Shown in pieces: positions 36,228 through 46,925 of a DNA stretch of 64,000 bases. Positions within the stretch are counted from its first letter, which is position 1, and the number at the start of each line of letters is the position of its first letter. Origin of the DNA: Steinernema hermaphroditum. Lineage: Eukaryota > Nematoda > Chromadorea > Rhabditida > Steinernematidae. The DNA lies in assembly GCA_030435675.1 (NCBI GenBank), contig CM059623.1, positions 5,916,012-5,980,011 of the forward strand, given 5' to 3'. The position numbers were made by a program, and so were the translations under genes. The notes beneath the pieces are model-generated. The model was given only the letters and a program-made list of their open reading frames with translations. It searched no databases and was not told the origin of the DNA.

Positions 36228-36371
36228 CCCAGCACAACCGCCTCACAGACTGTCGAATCCCTGTAGTGAACGGGCTCCATCCCACGACCACTGCAGACCT
36301 CGCTCGAGCTGTCTGGAGACCGTGAGCAGGCCTGCTGGTCACGACTACGGTGGACCTAATCGACTAACAAG

Positions 36372-37041
36372 GAGAGGTCCCAAACTGTCCCACGCCGATT
36401 CAGCTGAAATTTGGCAGGGAGAGAGAGGTCCTAGAGTGTAGCAAAACCTGATAGGTTTCATCGGTGAATGGGGGGTTTAAGCTGTACTTCATATTTGATT
36501 TTGACCACTTAATTGTAAGGTCTCCTGGTGCGATGTCCCTGGCGCCTCAAAATATACGGTATTCTTGTCAGGCTTTGTCGTTTTCTTGACGGGTTTTCCA
36601 AGGTTTTCGGCATGTAGAGCCACAATTAACATTGTAAATTCACAACAATGTTCTCGTAGCAAGAAAACTGGTCAAAAAACGATAAAAACTGACACAAATA
36701 CTGTATATCTTGTGACGGCAGGGATATCGCACCAGGACGCCTTACAATGACAGATGATAAAATCACCTACCTTAAATATTACTCAAAATACGCAAACGAT
36801 CTGCTGTTCGTCCTGGGAATTCATCCACAGTCCGTCTTGAGCGATTCGGGAGTGATTCATGGTTCCGTTTTACCCGTAAGTTCTAGTAAATTTCGTGAAA
36901 AACGAAAAGCCATCATGGGTTACACATATAGCTTAAACCCCCCATTCACCGATGAAACCTATTAGGTTTTGCTACACTCTAGCACCTCTCTCTCCCTGCC
37001 AAATTTCAGCCGAATCGGCGTGGGACAGTTTGGAACCTCTC
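36372..37041. mobile_element. 670-bp inverted-repeat element (MITE or foldback type)
   Basis: About 112 bp at 36372-36483 reappear in reverse complement at 36930-37041, with only a handful of mismatches. Each arm includes GAGAGGT, CCAAACTGTCCCACGCCGAT, AAATTTGGCAGGGAGAGAGA and GGTTTCATCGGTGAATGGGG. The 446-bp interior has two short open frames without transposase features. No clear target-site duplication was found. It looks like a non-autonomous DNA element. Confidence 0.75.
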
Positions 37042-37373
37042 ATTGTAAGCAGTTAGGTTTTGTCTTTACTTTCTTGAAGTTCTTCCACCTTCAAATCGAC
37101 GATTTGTAGAAGGTTCTCGTGGAAAAATTCAGCTCCAGCTGTTCAAGTTCGAGTCCGATTCAGGCTCCATTAGAGTAATTCGCCTCCCAACCTCCTTCAA
37201 GATGACGACAACTCCAAGAGGGTTAATCAACCGCCCACGAAAAAAAGCCCCCGAACCGTCCGCGCCAAGAACATTGCAAGAATGGTCAAACAAGATGCGC
37301 CTGTATCAATCAACAAAGGAAACATTATGAGATATTTCTCGAGTAACAAACAATATTGGACGTAACAACACGT

Positions 37374-37919
<546 letters not shown>

Positions 37920-38418
37920 AATTATACCTGAAAGCGCCAACGATGATATCCCAGAGCAACAGCAAGCAACTCAGCAGCGAATTGCGCGGCGACGTCAAGC
38001 ATCAAATTCCCCACACAATTCGCAAAACGCCGTTTTCCGCTATTTCGCGAAACAATTCCAACAGAAGTTGCCGAAAAAGTCGCCGCGTTTCGGATGAGAG
38101 CGCGATCGTTCAAACGCTGACGCCAGGGGTGCCACACAGTGCAGAACAAATGATACTCAGGCAACCCACCGTTCTCGGCAGTTCGAATAACGCTCGGTCC
38201 TGGAACGATTGCTCCAAAGCCTAAGCGACAATGTCTGCCGCTCGATTTTTCAGATCTCCTACGGAGAGTTGCCCGCAGAGAAGTGCTAAATTACATGAAA
38301 GTCTTTTGATATCCTATCGAATCTCGTGATTTTGGGCTTGTTCTGGAGGTGTGCGTGCCGTGCTCAAGCTTTCGATCTGCTTAGGCTCGTTTCTTATTTT
38401 CGTTGTTTTGCAGGTACA

Positions 38419-38779
38419 ATGACTAAGGCTATCGAAGGTCTCGCCACCGGTCTTGAGAAGGGATTCCGCGTCACCAAGAACGTGCGCAAGCCCCGCCAGT
38501 CCCGCCACAAGGGCAAGCTCACCAAGAAGACCAAGATTGCCCGCGAGTTGGTACGTGAAGTCTGCGGATTTGCCCCCTATGAACGCCGTACCATGGAATT
38601 GCTCCGTATCGGGTACGTTCCGATCTGTGCGTAACGGTGTAAACATGCTCCTACATTCCAGAAAAGACAAGAAGGCCCTGAAATTCCTCAAGAAGCGCAT
38701 TGGAAAGCACGCCGCCGCCAAGAGAAAGCGCGACGAGATGCAGACTGTCATCGCCCATGCTCGCAAGCACCACAAATAA
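38419..38779 (+). CDS. rpl-36: 60S ribosomal protein L36 (eL36)
   Basis: Large-subunit protein eL36. It begins [20 protein letters not shown], continues [20 protein letters not shown] and [17 protein letters not shown], then [20 protein letters not shown] and ends [11 protein letters not shown]. One intron of about 50 bp (from about 38612) begins GTACG and ends TTCCAG. A TTTTGCAG acceptor lies five bases before the ATG. The acyl carrier protein gene starts 140 bp downstream on the same strand, consistent with an operon. Confidence 0.97.
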
Positions 38780-38918
38780 GTTGTTGATGTTATTTTGTTT
38801 TGTTTATAAAATCGATTATAAACCGTTGTTACTACGATTCCCTCCGACACATATAGGCGTTGTTTTCGCGATTATTTCATCGGTTGCAGTTAGGTTGTCA
38901 CAGGATTCGCCTTTACAG

Positions 38919-39601
38919 ATGCTGGGTCGAGCAGTTGCCGTTGGCCTTCGCGGTGTAGCCAGCGCTTATCTCAGATCAAGCAGAGCCGCTCCAGTTGTCA
39001 CTCGTTTTGTTCTCCCTACTTCGTCGTCCTACCTGCAGAGACAATGCTACTCACAAGTCCACGAATTCGGTCCCGTTGATCCCCCGAAGCAGCTCACTTT
39101 CAAAGAGGTTTGTCTTTTGGATCTACTTTTTTTGGATCGACTGTATGGTTGGCGATTTCCGCATCCAGTGAAGATACTGGTTGAATTATAAAAGGGACTT
39201 TATTGCGAGTGCGAACAAGCCTGAGTTCGTCCCTGTGGATCGTTGTATCCGTAAACGCTCTTTCCTCTGGTCGTTCTACAAAACTGCTAGGGACATGGCG
39301 CTAACTCGATTGACGAAATTAGGATTTACGACTATATTGAATAACGAATATTTAGGTCGAGAACAGGGTTCTGAAGGCAATCCGAGCGTGGGATCGTTTC
39401 CCCCAAGACCGCGAATCTCAGTTGACGATGGACGCGAAGTTCATAGAGGATCTCGGATTGGACTCTCTCGACAAGGTCGAAATTGTCATGTCACTCGAGG
39501 ACGAGTTTGGTTTCGAGTTTCCTGACGCCGATGCCGACAAGCTGAAGACGCCTCGCGACGTTTTCAAGTACATCTGCGAGCGAGAGGATGTCTACGAGTA
39601 A
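38919..39601 (+). CDS. mitochondrial acyl carrier protein (complex I subunit NDUFAB1)
   Basis: This protein carries acyl chains in mitochondrial fatty acid synthesis and is a subunit of respiratory complex I. The start MLGRAVAVGLRGVASAYLRS is a mitochondrial targeting peptide, running to about YSQVHEFGPVDPPKQLTFKE. The second exon begins VENRVLKAIRAWDRFPQDRE and holds the phosphopantetheine serine in DLGLDSLDKVEIVMSLEDEF. It ends PRDVFKYICEREDVYE. The single intron (about 39109-39355) ends in TATTTAG. A TTTACAG acceptor directly abuts the ATG, which suits trans-splicing of a downstream operon gene behind rpl-36. Confidence 0.95.
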
Positions 39602-39837
39602 GCCGCACCGTTTCTGGGTGTGTAGGTAGTGCACTCTTCCGTACTTTTTTTAGTTACTTTCATTGTATATTTTCAAGGGTAACGTTGAATGAGTTAAAGA
39701 ATTCCTTTACTTTGAGCAAGTCGTGATAAGCTGTTGCGTGACACGTGTCAGCGAACTGACGAAGGGACAAGTATTTACAAACAATAGCGGAGCCCGTTTG
39801 GAATGAAATACGACGCTTTGGAGTTTGTTTGGATGGA

Positions 39838-41027
39838 TCAGTTCTGTTTGGTGTTGAGTTTGTGGTGACCCGGGATCTGGTCCTTCAACTTGTTCGAGAT
39901 GAAGGTGGACAGGCTTTCGGAGATGATCATGGGGATGGCAGAGAAGGGCAGCCGAGGGACGTTCTCTACATTCTCGTCCGGTTCGCTCTGTATTCGAAAG
40001 GTTAGAGAAACACCGGACAACGTGGCTTACTATGTAGGCGCTGACGATGAGGACGGGCATGACTGCCGAGGCGATGCAGCTAGCAATTATAACGTTAGGA
40101 ATGTTGAAAGCGAGCATGGCAAGCGGGAAACCGAAGCCGGCGTAGTAGGCCCAGTTCTCCTCGATGCGCTGGTAGCGCGTGGCCTGGCCCATCCCCTGGT
40201 TCATGTAGCGGTACTCGAAGGCGTACGAGGCGAGGTAGAGGGAGTGGGCGAAGACGTAGACGATGGAGCTGAGAAAGGGGATGGGGACGTACTGGAGGAC
40301 GACCACCTGGACGCCCAGAAGGTAGAGAGTGAAGAGGGAGACGAGAAGATCCGCGGGGAGGGCGCTGAAAGATCGAAGTCGGAGTTGCACAGGGAAAGGT
40401 GACGAACCTGATGGAGGCGAGGTCGCGGAACTGCCGAGTCGGCATGTTGCACTGCCTTCGGTAGGCGTGCGCGAGGTTGGAGACGTCTCCGCTGAGGAAG
40501 ATGCAGATGATGGGACCGACGGCTCGAAAGAATAAGTAGCCCACGGCGAGGACGCCTTTCACGGTCGAGAGGAAGAGACCGTCGTCAGGGGAGATGGAGG
40601 TGGCGAAGGAGAGGAGCGCCACGAGTGCCTGGAGCAGGCAGCACGCGAAGACGCTGAAGCGACACTGGCCAAAGAAGCGGACGCCGTGGCGACACACGAA
40701 CTCGCGGGCCAGAGGGATCTTCTTGAAGAGGAACCGCTCCACGGGACTGAGCTGCTTCCTGGCAGCCGGGGAGTGTCGCTCCAAGGAGTCGTCGGACTCG
40801 CTCTGGACGGCTGCCGCCGCACGCTGCTTCTTCATACGGTCCTGGAGGAGTCGACTTCCTGGCGTCGAGGGCGTCCGCGCTGCCTCAGTCGCCCGCTGCT
40901 TCTGGAGCTGCACCTGTCCCGCGAGGGCGTCGATTCGCCCGAGGAGGATGCTGATGAGCCCGACGACAACATCCCACACGCCTCTCCCAAATTGGAATCC
41001 GACCGTCTTTGCCACTCTGGAGACCAT
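39838..41027 (-). CDS. EI24/EPG-4-type ER membrane autophagy protein
   Basis: This matches EI24 (PIG8), an ER multi-pass protein needed for autophagosome formation; the worm homologue is EPG-4. The N-terminus MVSRVAKTVGFQFGRGVWDV is followed by an arginine-rich coiled-coil-like segment (QLQKQRATEAARTPSTPG). The membrane core has FSVFACCLLQALVALLSFAT, GYLFFRAVGPIICIFLSG, PADLLVSLFTLYLLGVQVVV, then the signature SLYLASYAFEYRYMNQGMG and NWAYYAGFGFPLAMLAF. The tail is SNKLKDQIPGHHKLNTKQN. Two introns of about 40-50 bp were read. Confidence 0.88.
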
Positions 41028-41461
41028 ATCGCCCGATCAGATAGGCATCTGAAACGCCAAATATATTTGTGCGGAGACGGCGCCTCGGAGCGATGCGAAC
41101 GGAACGCGGAGAATCGGTCCAGAAGACGCGATAGCGAAGAAGAAGCTGCGTTTCACGTTTGAAGAACCCTCCACGCGTCCGAAGAGACGTCGCCCCCGAG
41201 ACGAGACAGAATCCACTGAGACTCCGACGGCGTCTAGCAGACGATTCGAACGACGCGCGAAATGTCTGGACGGGAGCGCCGGCGAGCGGTCGGGGCGAGC
41301 GGTCGGGCGGCGGGTGATCAGGTGATGCGGCAGTGATCACGAGTGCGTGTGGCGACATGACCTCTCGGATGTCCGAATCGGCGAAAAAGGCATGGAACCC
41401 CTGGGGGGTACCCGTTCCAGCGGACTTCACAGGACAAGTTCAGTTGAAAAAAAGGAAAACT
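41028..41461. other. intergenic, about 0.4 kb
   Basis: Upstream of the EI24 gene. No exon or RNA gene is supported before tRNA-Ala. A T-run on the minus strand just below 41462 would serve as the tRNA-Ala terminator. Confidence 0.5.
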
Positions 41462-41533
41462 TGGAGGTACGGGGATTTGAACCCCGGACTTCTCGCATGC
41501 GAAGCGAGCGCTCTACCCCTGAGCTATACCCCC
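41462..41533 (-). tRNA. tRNA-Ala(CGC)
   Basis: A complete 72-nt cloverleaf: acceptor GGGGGTA/TACCTCC, D-arm TAGCTCAGGGGTAGAGC, anticodon stem CTCGC/GCGAG with loop TTCGCAT, T-arm CGGGGTTCAAATCCCCG. A T-run follows on the minus strand. Confidence 0.95.
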
Positions 41534-41700
41534 GATGCACAACTCGTATCCTGCAATAATTTTATCGGGATACGTTGGCCGTCATGGCCAACGCGACGCC
41601 GAGTGGAAATCGATAGAAGTGGCAAACATGGTGCCCACTTTACTCGCGTCTCTTCCGCGCCTTTTCCCTATGGATAACAATGAGGAGTCCTCCCAACGGC

Positions 41701-41773
41701 GCCCGGTTAGCTCAGTCGGTAGAGCACCAGACTCTTAATCTGGCTGTCGCGGGTTCGAGCCCCGCATCGGGCT
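41701..41773 (+). tRNA. tRNA-Lys(CTT)
   Basis: A complete 73-nt cloverleaf: acceptor GCCCGGT/ATCGGGC, D-arm TAGCTCAGTCGGTAGAGC, anticodon stem CCAGA/TCTGG with loop CTCTTAA, T-arm GCGGGTTCGAGCCCCGC. A TTTTT terminator follows. Confidence 0.97.
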
Positions 41774-41912
41774 GAACTTTTTATTTTGCAACCACCTATC
41801 AGAGAGAATTTTCTTGAACAACGTTCTCAAATTCAATCAATTGAAGACTCCGAGCGACTCTTTCCTTAGTCCTAGATGACGTGAAGTGATCGGAGAAGGT
41901 CAATTAAATCAA

Positions 41913-43060
41913 TCACCTTTTCATTTTTCGCCACAAAAGGACGATGATTCCAAAGGCGGCGGCGATGACTACCAAGTAGGCGAAGTGGAAAAAAAAGGTG
42001 ACCGAAGTCTGTCCTGGGGAAACAGAAGAAATAGCCTGCACCACTCTGCTACCATGACCCGGGGAAACCACCGGCAAGAACCTGTTCGAATTGCATACTT
42101 CGCCCCTGAAGTGTACAGTAGCCGAGGAAGAGGAAGATCTTTACCAGAAGCTCGTGTTCCTCCAGGCGACTATCTCCTCCAGAGAGTGCAGCTGACCGCT
42201 CCCGTCTAAAACTCTCAATGAGCCCTTCAGACGACCCTTCGAGGCGCCTCCTTTGAGCTCCACGCGCGCCCTCCGTCCGACGACTGACCGGAGGAAGTCG
42301 TCGAAGAGGATCCTCTGCTCGGCGGGGGTGTTTTCCACCCTCAGAGGGATCGCCTGTGCCGGGACGGAGTCGAACTCGACGGGGAGAGGATGGAGCAGCT
42401 CAGAAGGCACTTCGGCGATGTTGCCCGTGTCGACGAAGACGACGTTGGCCATCTTGCCCTTGGTGTCGAGAACGAGGACCCTGTGGACCCGCGGAAAGGG
42501 TCCATACCGAATGAGGGCGAGTTTATCTGAAGGCGACCATCTTCCGAAAAAAGGAGCTTCTTGCCTACTTCTAGAGACGTGGGAGGGAGAGCGCGGATTG
42601 AGCCTGAGGTGCTCCTCCAGTTTCTCCTCTAGATCGGCCAAGATCTTTTCGGATTGCACGGATCGAACGAAAACGGACGAGAAGGCTGAATGCGGACGTA
42701 ATTAAGGGCGAATATCATGAGATCCTAGTCAATGGAGGATCGCCAAACAAACAAAGAACGGTGACACGAGCAGAGAAAAGACTCACACGTGGCGTGCGTG
42801 ATCGTTCCCTCGAAGGGCGTTGTCACCTTCCGCCGCGGAAGGCCAAGGAACCAGGTGAAATCTGAAAAGCGGTTACAAGAGGAGGCCGATTCAATCGATA
42901 GCACCTTTATCGGCGAAGAAGGCCCTTCCCGCCATCGTTCAAAAACATCGAATGGCGTTGAACATCCATCGATCGACCGCCGTTCGCTGCTTGATGACAC
43001 ACTGCCAGGAGAGGACTGTTTAGAAAATGCGCAGGAGGGAGAAAAGGTGATAGGCACTTG
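41913..43060 (-). CDS. Tudor-domain protein with C-terminal transmembrane anchor
   Basis: An extended Tudor-type domain is visible. GLPRRKVTTPFEGTITHAT joins FSSVFVRSVQSEKILADLEE, then the Tudor core KLALIRYGPFPRVHRVLVLD, KGKMANVVFVDTGNIAEVPS, LLHPLPVEFDSVPAQAIPLR and LRSVVGRRARVELKGG. A last exon adds EVCNSNRFLPVVSPGHGSRV, then FFHFAYLVVIAAAFGIIVLL with WRKMKR and stop, a single membrane helix with a basic cytosolic end. Tudor domains bind methylated arginine on germ-granule proteins; the membrane target is unknown. The N-terminal exon is serine-rich and no ATG was found in its frame, so the start is missing or uses an upstream exon. Short introns of 40-100 bp. Confidence 0.7.
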
Positions 43061-43126
43061 ACACACTGTCTTTGAAGAAGCGAATCACTCTTTATCGTGC
43101 AAAAAAGGATTCCTCTGAAAAAAAAA

Positions 43127-43197
43127 CATAGTCACCGGATTTGAACCGGTGACCTCTTGATCTGCAGTCGAATTCTCTGCCACTGAGCTATGCCCCT
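43127..43197 (-). tRNA. tRNA-Cys(GCA)-like, probably a pseudogene
   Basis: The D-arm (TAGCTCAGTGGCAGAG), the anticodon loop CTGCAGA and the T-arm ACCGGTTCAAATCCGGT are tRNA-Cys-like. The anticodon stem has a C-A mismatch and the acceptor arms (AGGGGCA and GACTATG) no longer pair. A long T-run follows on the minus strand. It borders the duplicated block that starts at 43206. Confidence 0.7.
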
Positions 43198-43205
43198 GAG
43201 GAACC

Positions 43206-43620
43206 TCCAGAAGAACCCCGTGCAACGCCTACCAAGTGCACGTAGATGGCGTCTGCTGGGATACGGTAGTCGTGGGAGGGCGCTGCGAGAAGAAGGAGCA
43301 GTGCATCACCAGTGAGTTCTCGGCCTCGACGTCAGGACCACCTCCTCGTTGCAGAGGACTCGGCGTGCTCGGCCTCCTCAAAACGCTGTGAGTGTACCGA
43401 GGACACGGAGTTCGACGGCGACCAGTGCGTCGCCCTCGCGGGAGTCCGGTGCCCGCCTAGAAGCGTCATCGCCAACGGAATGTGCTTCGGGACGGTCGCC
43501 CCCGGACAGTTCTGCCAGTTCGACGCCCAGTGTGCCCCGCATCTAGGAGTCTGCCGACAGTATGCCTGTCAGTGTCCCGAGGGACATTTGGAAGTGGATG
43601 GGTACTGTAGACGTGCTTAG
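43206..43620 (+). pseudogene. truncated 3' end of an EB-module gene
   Basis: It encodes only the C-terminal part: TPCNAYQVHVDGVCWDTVVV, a GTGAGT...TTGCAG intron, then RCECTEDTEFDGDQCVALAG and the last EB module ending EGHLEVDGYCRRA. No upstream exons, start or signal peptide lie before it. The frame and splice sites are intact, so the copy is recent. The parent is the gene ending at 48347. Confidence 0.85.
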
Positions 43621-43871
43621 ACTATTTATCCGTCCCAATAAACGACTCTCGCCGGATGGTCCAAGTGGGACACACAAGATGAACATCATTTGTCAGTCCT
43701 TTAGGCCACAGTATCCTTTATCAACACAGTGTTTTCGAGTCTCTTAGGATGGCGCGTTCCACCTCCATCTCCGGCCATCCCCGATTATGCAAAACGGATC
43801 ACTCTCTTCGGAGTGTAGTTTGTTGTAACACTCACGAGCCACACGCCTCGGATCCAGTTCTGACGTTTTTG
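43206..43871. repeat. copy A of a 666-bp segmental duplication
   Basis: This segment matches 47933-48598 in the same orientation with about ten mismatches and no obvious indels. It spans the last two exons, the stop codon and about 250 bp of 3' flank of the EB-module gene. Its left border lies eight bases from the decayed tRNA-Cys. Confidence 0.93.
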
Positions 43872-44140
43872 ATAAGATAATGTGTCCAGTTTCGCCTCGT
43901 TGGCGTTGAAAGCATGTATGAACAACTGCCGATCAAACAAATCTTTCGAAATCGTTTTGGATCGACAGGGTTTCTCTTGCGCAGTCACTGTAATGTCCCC
44001 CCGCACGTCCTTCCTTGTTGCCTCATCGCTAGCAATTGGTACGTATTTTGTTCTGTAATGTTCGTTTCTTGGAACTTTCGCCATTTATCGCCGACCTAAA
44101 AATCGTGCTTGTTCGCGTCGCAAAAAAAGACAAAAATTAA

Positions 44141-44226
44141 TGCTCCATATGGGGCTCGAACCCATGACCTTGGCATATCTCATTCACTTATAAGTACCAC
44201 GCGCTAACCGACTGCGCCAATGGAGC
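44141..44226 (-). tRNA. tRNA-Ile(TAT) with intron
   Basis: The acceptor GCTCCAT/ATGGAGC is perfect and the D-arm is TGGCGCAGTCGGTTAGCGC. The anticodon stem TGGTA/TGCCA frames a loop with TAT, interrupted by about 12 nt of intron after position 37, as in other eukaryotic tRNA-Ile(UAU). The T-arm GGTCATGGGTTCGAGCCCCA is normal, and a T-run follows. Confidence 0.95.
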
Positions 44227-44263
44227 ACAGCGAGCAATCCTTTCAAAAATGACTAGGCGCGAG

Positions 44264-46878
44264 ATGTACCATTTTAGCTCTATTCGCGGCATCGTCGGCA
44301 GCGTTGGACGACGCGGCCGCCGACGGACGATGTGGCGACGTCGTCTGCGAGCGCGGATTCCGCTGCTTCCGAGGCTTATGTCTCCGCGAGGACGTCGTTC
44401 CGTCATCTCTGCCCGAGGCCGACGGCTGTGCAGCCCTGCAGTGCCCGCCCGGATTCGGCTGTCTCAACGCGACTTGTCTCACGGCAGGTGAGGAGATAGT
44501 TATCTCACAAATACAACAAGCAACAATCGGAGGGAGGGTCAGTGGCCCGTGAGTTCGCCGTGGAAGTCCTGGAAGCAGGTCTCCTCGGAGTTGCAGGAGT
44601 TGCACTTTGACTCGTGGCAGCAGCACGTGAAGAGTGAAGGGTTTATCTGCAAGCACAGGTCAAGGGGCCTCGGAAGAGGGACCCACCGGGTCGCGGGTGC
44701 ACCCCGTCTCTCCGTTGGCGTCGGAGGGCTTCTCGCAGAGGACGTGCACGTCGCACATGTGGGCGATGGTCCCGTAGCCGGCCTAAACGAGGCATTCACT
44801 CCGGCGGAAGGGCGTCAAGAAGGCCCACCCTGACGCGGCACCACCCGGAAGGGCAGTTGATGAGCTCCAGGTCGTTGTCGGTACCCTGGAAGCACTCAAT
44901 GGCCGGATGCGTGTGGTTGATGGTCATGTGGGTGTACTCGCTGACGTCCTCCGGAAGGGGACTCCCCTGGACGAGGACCGCGAGGAGCACGAGCAGGCCG
45001 AGGCGGAGCTGCATTCTATCTACAATACAAGAGAGCGACCGTTAGGGGGGTGCCCATTCACCACGTGCTCCTTCTGCACAACAAAGACCGTTTCGGCGGC
45101 ACTTCGGCTGTTTCTTGGGGAGCCAGAGGCTACGCACCGTCTTCCCGCGAGGATTACAGCGTGCCGGGACCATCGGGCCAGAGACCGCTATATACATGCA
45201 CCCTTGCGGGCAGAAGTAAACAATCTTCGTTTATCAGTGACAGAGAAGTCCCTAAGAGAGCGCTTGCAGAGTGTCCCCTGAATAAGGTCCCGCTGCATGG
45301 CCGATGCGTCCCGAAGCGATCAGTCGGCGACGGGTGCCGCGAGCAGGCCGAATGCCCCGAAGGAGCGCTGTGCGAGGCGGACAAGTGCCTCTGCCCCAGG
45401 GGATACACCTGGATCGCCGGAGGATGCGAGGTAGGCGCCCGGAGGGGCCGAAGATGACCCGGAGTTGCAGGAATCGCCCCTCTGCGCAGGATTGGAGACG
45501 CTGCGTGTGGCGGAGAACGGCACGGCGCAGTGCCTGACGCTGGCGGCGTGGAATCAGAGCTGCGGAGAGGCGGTGGAGTGCGTCGGGCTTCTGCGGTGCT
45601 CCGCAGAGGGACGCTGCGAGTGCCTCGGACGTCTTGAGGAGGGCCTCTGCCTCGAGGCGGAGGACAGCTGTGGCGACCAAAACAAGGTGACAGGGGACGG
45701 CCGAGGGGAGGGCCCGGGAGGAGCTATTTTGGGGCAGGTGTCAATTACCCGGGGGCCGCAGCCGATCAAGTGATCGAGTTTCGCCGCTAGTTGACACTTA
45801 GGAACTGTCACAGCAAACAGACGAGGGGCGGGCATCTGCCCGGGGAGATTGAGGGGAATCACAGATCGAGACTTCCTCGATCAGGGTAGAGAGCCCCATT
45901 ATTCGAAAGAGGCCCACCATTCAGCATCCTTCATCCCTTTCTGGGTAGGGGGGTACTAAGGGAGGTCGACTTTGACAGGCGCCGCGAATACAATTGACAT
46001 TCCTACCGTAACCTTACTGACCCTGGGAAAATTCAGCTATCTCCAGAAGAAAAAGAATGTGACAGGCGTGTTCTCCACGAATAGTAAACGTGACAAGTTC
46101 AGTCTCTCGAACGGAGGAAAACAGGTGAGAAGACTCTCTACACTCTGGTGCCTCAGCCATCGCATACCGTACACCAACGCTTCTATTTTGAACCAAACAT
46201 GACCGAGGAGAACGAGGACTTTGAGTATAAGCTGAGTCCTAACATTTCGGAGTGATTGGCTGGGACTTGGAAGTGACTGTTCGGCCCTGCGAATTGGTAT
46301 GGAATGCCGACACGGGCAAAACATGCCACTTCTGAGTCATTTCCGAGCCATCCGGAACATGACCGATCATATTTCTGAGTGATTCCTGACGTTTCATAGC
46401 GTGTGAACACGGCGGTTTCGCTGAAAAGCGTTCGGGGAACAAGTGAGAAGGGATGAGAAGAGGACCGTTCCGGTGTGAGTGTCACCACCAGCGCCATTCC
46501 TTTGGCACCCTCGAAGATCCCGGTTTCAGATTCTCCATCGCGGACTCTGCCTCTCACCGACAGAAAGGAGCTGCCTGAGCGACGTTGACTGCCCGGAAGG
46601 GTCCTGCGGCGCCAATCTCCGGTGCTCCTCCGAAGAAATCGTCTGCCGGCCCGACGAGGTCGCCGTCGACCGCCTCTGTTTCCCCCAGGTGCGCCTCGAC
46701 GAGGCCTGCCGCCGCAACGAGCAGTGCGTCGGGGCGAGCTGCATCGAGGGACGCTGTGGATGCGTCGCCGACGAGGTCGAAGTCGACGGAATCTGCGCCA
46801 AGAACAATGGATTCTGCAGGCAAAGTGAGTACAAGGGCAGAACAGGGTCCAATCCAGCTGTACTTCCGTGGCGCAAAA

Positions 46879-46925
<47 letters not shown>

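Noticed and set aside
36484..36929. Transposase inside the inverted-repeat element
   Set aside because: Only two short frames with no DDE, zinc-finger or helix-turn-helix features.
39181..39525. 114-residue frame inside the acyl carrier protein gene
   Set aside because: It is intron sequence running into exon 2 in the wrong phase; the conserved frame with DSL serine requires splicing across it.
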